Of a stretch of DNA of 8,364 bases, positions 6,196 to 8,364 are shown in pieces. Origin of the DNA: JBFIHZ01 sp041601535 (GTDB lineage Bacteria > Pseudomonadota > Gammaproteobacteria > Xanthomonadales > SZUA-36); the NCBI GenBank assembly GCA_041601535.1, contig JBFIHZ010000168.1:1-8364 (forward strand). The letters are read 5' to 3'. The translations under genes and the position numbers were made by a program. The notes under the pieces were generated by a model. The model saw nothing but the letters and a program-made list of their open reading frames with translations. It was not told the DNA's origin and did not search any database. Position 1 is the stretch's first letter; every line of letters begins with the position of its first letter.

Positions 6196-7044
6196 ATGTA
6201 CCGATTCATCAGTCTTATCATTCTGGTATTTTCGAGCAGCCTGGTCTGTGCCGAAAATCTGTCCATTGAAGCGCGTATTGAACAGGCCATGTTTGGTGAC
6301 CATCGATCGGCTGCCAACCAGGCCCGTAACCGCTACCGTCACCCGGTGGGAACGCTAAGCTTCCTGGGCCTGCAAGACGGCATGTCGGTGCTTGAAATCT
6401 GGCCTGGCGGCGGCTGGTACAGTGAAATTCTTGCGCCTGTCATGCGGCATCACGGACAGTACGTCATCGCCAGCTGGGATCCGGATGTCGAAGGGCAACC
6501 GGCTTACCGGTACAGCTTGCCCAAGCAGCTGATGGAAACGTTTGCCGCCCATCCGGATATTTACGACCAGGTGGCAACCGTACCGTTTTCACCACCCGAA
6601 TCGGCTTCGCTGGGTGAAGCGAATTCCATGGATATGGTGTTGACCTTTCGTAACACCCATGGCTGGGTGGGCGATGGCATCGCCGAGCTGGTATTTGCCG
6701 AGTTTGCCCGGGTATTAAAACCGGGCGGTATCCTTGGCGTGGTGCAGCACCGGGCCGATAAGGGTACGGACCCGAAGGTCACGGCAGAAACCGGTTACCT
6801 GTCCGAAGAGTCGGTTATCGCACTGGCCCGCCAGGCCGGTTTGTACCTGGAGGCACGCTCCGAAGTAAACGCCAACCCGGCCGATACGCACGATCACCCG
6901 CAGGGCGTATGGAGTTTACCGCCGGGTATGGCGGTTTGCCGTGAGTTGGAAGAAGGCCAGGAGAAAACCGAATGTGAAGCCAGCTACCAGGCCATTGGTG
7001 AAAGTGACCGCATGACATTGAGATTCCGCAAACCGCTGGGATAA
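6196..7044 (+). CDS. Predicted exported class I SAM-dependent methyltransferase (COG4798-like)
   Basis: The 282-residue protein resembles the COG4798 predicted methyltransferases, whose substrate is not established. Residues 1-19 are a Sec signal peptide (Arg3, hydrophobic 4-12, V-C-A before Glu20); the cysteine is not in a lipobox. The class I fold follows: motif I VLEIWPGGGWYSEILAP (65-81), a second strand ending YVIASWD (89-95), a strand MDMVLTFRNTHGW (145-157), VLKPGGILGVVQHRA (173-187), and GYLSEESVIALARQAG (200-215). The C-terminal signature contains EVNANPADTHDHPQGVWSLPP (223-243) and ends in AIGESDRMTLRFRKP (266-280). Asn-Pro and His-Pro-rich stretches of this kind are characteristic of these proteins. 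The mature part has only two cysteines, 248 and 260. ATG 6196 is supported by GGAG at 6184-6187. The gene lies 52 bases after the unknown membrane protein and converges on the MocR-type regulator. An exported methyltransferase is odd because SAM is a cytoplasmic cofactor; the fold may have another role. Family call is confident, function is open. Confidence 0.87.
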   Translation: MYRFISLIILVFSSSLVCAENLSIEARIEQAMFGDHRSAANQARNRYRHPVGTLSFLGLQDGMSVLEIWPGGGWYSEILAPVMRHHGQYVIASWDPDVEGQPAYRYSLPKQLMETFAAHPDIYDQVATVPFSPPESASLGEANSMDMVLTFRNTHGWVGDGIAELVFAEFARVLKPGGILGVVQHRADKGTDPKVTAETGYLSEESVIALARQAGLYLEARSEVNANPADTHDHPQGVWSLPPGMAVCRELEEGQEKTECEASYQAIGESDRMTLRFRKPLG

Positions 7045-7070
7045 TCTGCCACAACAGTCCTGATCAGCCG

Positions 7071-7100
7071 GGTCAGGCGGCCATTCTCTGCCGCCTGACC
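7071..7100. terminator. Perfect inverted repeat at convergent gene junction, possible bidirectional terminator
   Basis: GGTCAGGCGG (7071-7080) and CCGCCTGACC (7091-7100) are perfect 10-bp inverted arms around a 10-base loop. The repeat starts 27 bases after the methyltransferase stop and overlaps the last codons and stop (TCA complement at 7073-7075) of the convergent regulator gene. No T-run follows on either strand, so it is not a canonical intrinsic terminator, but it may still terminate or stabilise both converging transcripts. Confidence 0.5.
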
Positions 7101-8364
7101 AACTGGCCCAGCTGCTGGATGCCTTGTTCCAGCGCCTCGCTCCAGGGGTGACCAAAGCTGAGCCGGATGTGCTGACGGTAGCGGTCACTGGCGGAGAAAA
7201 TCCGGCCGGGAAAAATGCTGATCCCCAGTTCCAGGGCACCGTCAAACACGTCCTCGGAATCCAGGTTGTCCGGCAATTCCAGCCACAACACCGAACCGCC
7301 TCGGGGGTGCGAAATGGCGGTTGCCGCCGGGAATGAGTTTTCGATACAGGCCGTCATGCGCTCAGCGTTGTATTTCAGAATCGGCCGCAGACGGTTGAGG
7401 TGGCGGTCATAGTCACCCGAGCCAATAAACTCGGCCAGTGCCAGTTGTTGCAACATACCGGATGAGCACGAAATTGCCCGCTTGTACTGGCGCGCGCGAT
7501 CCGTGAATTTGCCGGCCAGCAGCCAACCGATTCGATACCCTGGCGCGGCAGTCTTGGAAAACGAACCCACGGTGAGCACCAGTCCTTTGCGGGAGAAAAA
7601 CTGCGCCGGCCGCGGGCGGGGGCCGCTGAATACCAGGTCGCCGTACACATCATCTTCAATCAATACCACGTCCGACCTTTCCAGTATTTCGACCAGCGCC
7701 TGGCGGTGTGTATCACTGCTGACAAACCCCAATGGGTTGCTGATGGCGGAGGAAAACATGCAGGCGGTGATTCTATGGGTTTGCAGCGCGCGCTCCAAGG
7801 CTTTCAGCGAAACGCCGTCCAGGGGGCAGGTTTCTATTTCCAGTGCCAGCATGCCGAGACTTTCAATCAGTTCCAGCAAGCCATAATAGGTGGGGCTTTC
7901 CACTGCGATGATATCGCCCGGTTTGGCAACCGACTGCAGTGCCAGGGTCAGGGCTTCCTGGCCGCCGTTGGTAATCAGCACCTCTTCCGGATTTACCGAG
8001 CCGCCCTGGTTGAGATAGCGCACGGCAATCTGGCGGCGCAAGCCGGGTTCACCGTAGGCCGGCGCATAACTGAGGGAGCGTTCGGCCGCACGCGACATGA
8101 CGCGTTTCATGGCGCGGTGCAGGGTTCGTGTTGCCGGGTAGGCCATGGTCGGGTTGGCAATGCCCAGGGGCACGATACCCGGCTGGTGAATGTGTTCGTA
8201 AACCCGGTCGATCAGCTTTTGTCGCCGTACTGGCAAGGGCTTGCATTTCCTGCAGTTGACGCTTACCAGCGGATTTTGTCGGCTGGCCTGTACAAAATAG
8301 CCGGGCTTGGGACGGGCTTCGATGCGGCCTTGTTTTTCCAATTCCAGATAGGCCTGACGGACGG
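7073..8364 (-). CDS. MocR-type GntR/PLP aminotransferase-fold transcriptional regulator (5' end beyond right edge)
   Basis: Members of this group join an N-terminal GntR winged-helix DNA-binding domain to a fold-type I aminotransferase domain that senses PLP or an amino-acid-like effector. The window shows the end of the winged helix (VRQAYLELEKQGRIEARPKPGYFV, from the right edge) and the complete aminotransferase-like domain, 429 residues in all; roughly 40-60 more are expected off the edge. Numbering from codon 8341, PLP-fold residues are intact: SNPLG (Asn202), EDDVYGDL (Asp230 and Tyr233), the Schiff-base lysine K263 in GSFSKTAAPGYRIGW, and an arginine in HIRLSFGHPW for the substrate carboxylate. 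The opening is YAPAYGEPGLRRQIA and TNGGQEAL. The linker carries a CRKC pair (C30 and C33). The gene continues upstream beyond the window. Its target, usually a divergent neighbour in this group, is therefore not visible. It converges with the methyltransferase gene. A catalytic aminotransferase is less likely because of the winged helix. Confidence 0.93.
   Translation of the reverse strand, partial: VRQAYLELEKQGRIEARPKPGYFVQASRQNPLVSVNCRKCKPLPVRRQKLIDRVYEHIHQPGIVPLGIANPTMAYPATRTLHRAMKRVMSRAAERSLSYAPAYGEPGLRRQIAVRYLNQGGSVNPEEVLITNGGQEALTLALQSVAKPGDIIAVESPTYYGLLELIESLGMLALEIETCPLDGVSLKALERALQTHRITACMFSSAISNPLGFVSSDTHRQALVEILERSDVVLIEDDVYGDLVFSGPRPRPAQFFSRKGLVLTVGSFSKTAAPGYRIGWLLAGKFTDRARQYKRAISCSSGMLQQLALAEFIGSGDYDRHLNRLRPILKYNAERMTACIENSFPAATAISHPRGGSVLWLELPDNLDSEDVFDGALELGISIFPGRIFSASDRYRQHIRLSFGHPWSEALEQGIQQLGQLVRRQRMAA

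Overview
This is a GC-rich chromosomal window that reads as a gammaproteobacterium, possibly a marine heterotroph. The evidence is the gene content: a heterotetrameric sarcosine oxidase beta subunit, an AcrAB/MexAB-like RND pair, a COG4798-type exported methyltransferase and a MocR regulator. The lineage below class level is a guess. I see no tRNA, rRNA, insertion sequence, phage gene or CRISPR array.

Layout. Positions 1-425 (minus strand) hold the N-terminal third of sarcosine oxidase beta subunit (soxB), running off the left edge. About 525 bases without a convincing gene follow. They contain an extended -10 promoter pointing right, several inverted repeats, and the leader of the next operon. 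Positions 952-5117 (plus strand) are a two-gene RND efflux operon: a periplasmic adaptor followed after 2 bases by a complete HAE-1-type inner-membrane pump. No outer-membrane channel gene is present. A 165-base gap with a candidate promoter leads to a polytopic membrane protein of unknown function (5283-6143). After 52 bases comes a predicted SAM methyltransferase with a clear Sec signal peptide (6196-7044). A convergent gene, 7073 to beyond the right edge (minus strand), encodes a MocR-type regulator: a GntR winged helix fused to a PLP-dependent aminotransferase-like domain. A perfect 10-bp inverted repeat sits exactly at the convergent junction.

How the genes work together. The adaptor and pump clearly form one efflux system and would need a TolC-like channel from elsewhere. 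The unknown membrane protein and the exported methyltransferase are close and co-directional, so they may be co-transcribed, but no shared function can be shown. soxB and the MocR regulator belong to transcription units that extend outside the window.

Nothing here amounts to a demonstrable new system. The items most worth a second look are the exported methyltransferase with its cysteine pair, the uncharacterised membrane protein beside it, and the long structured leader of the efflux operon.
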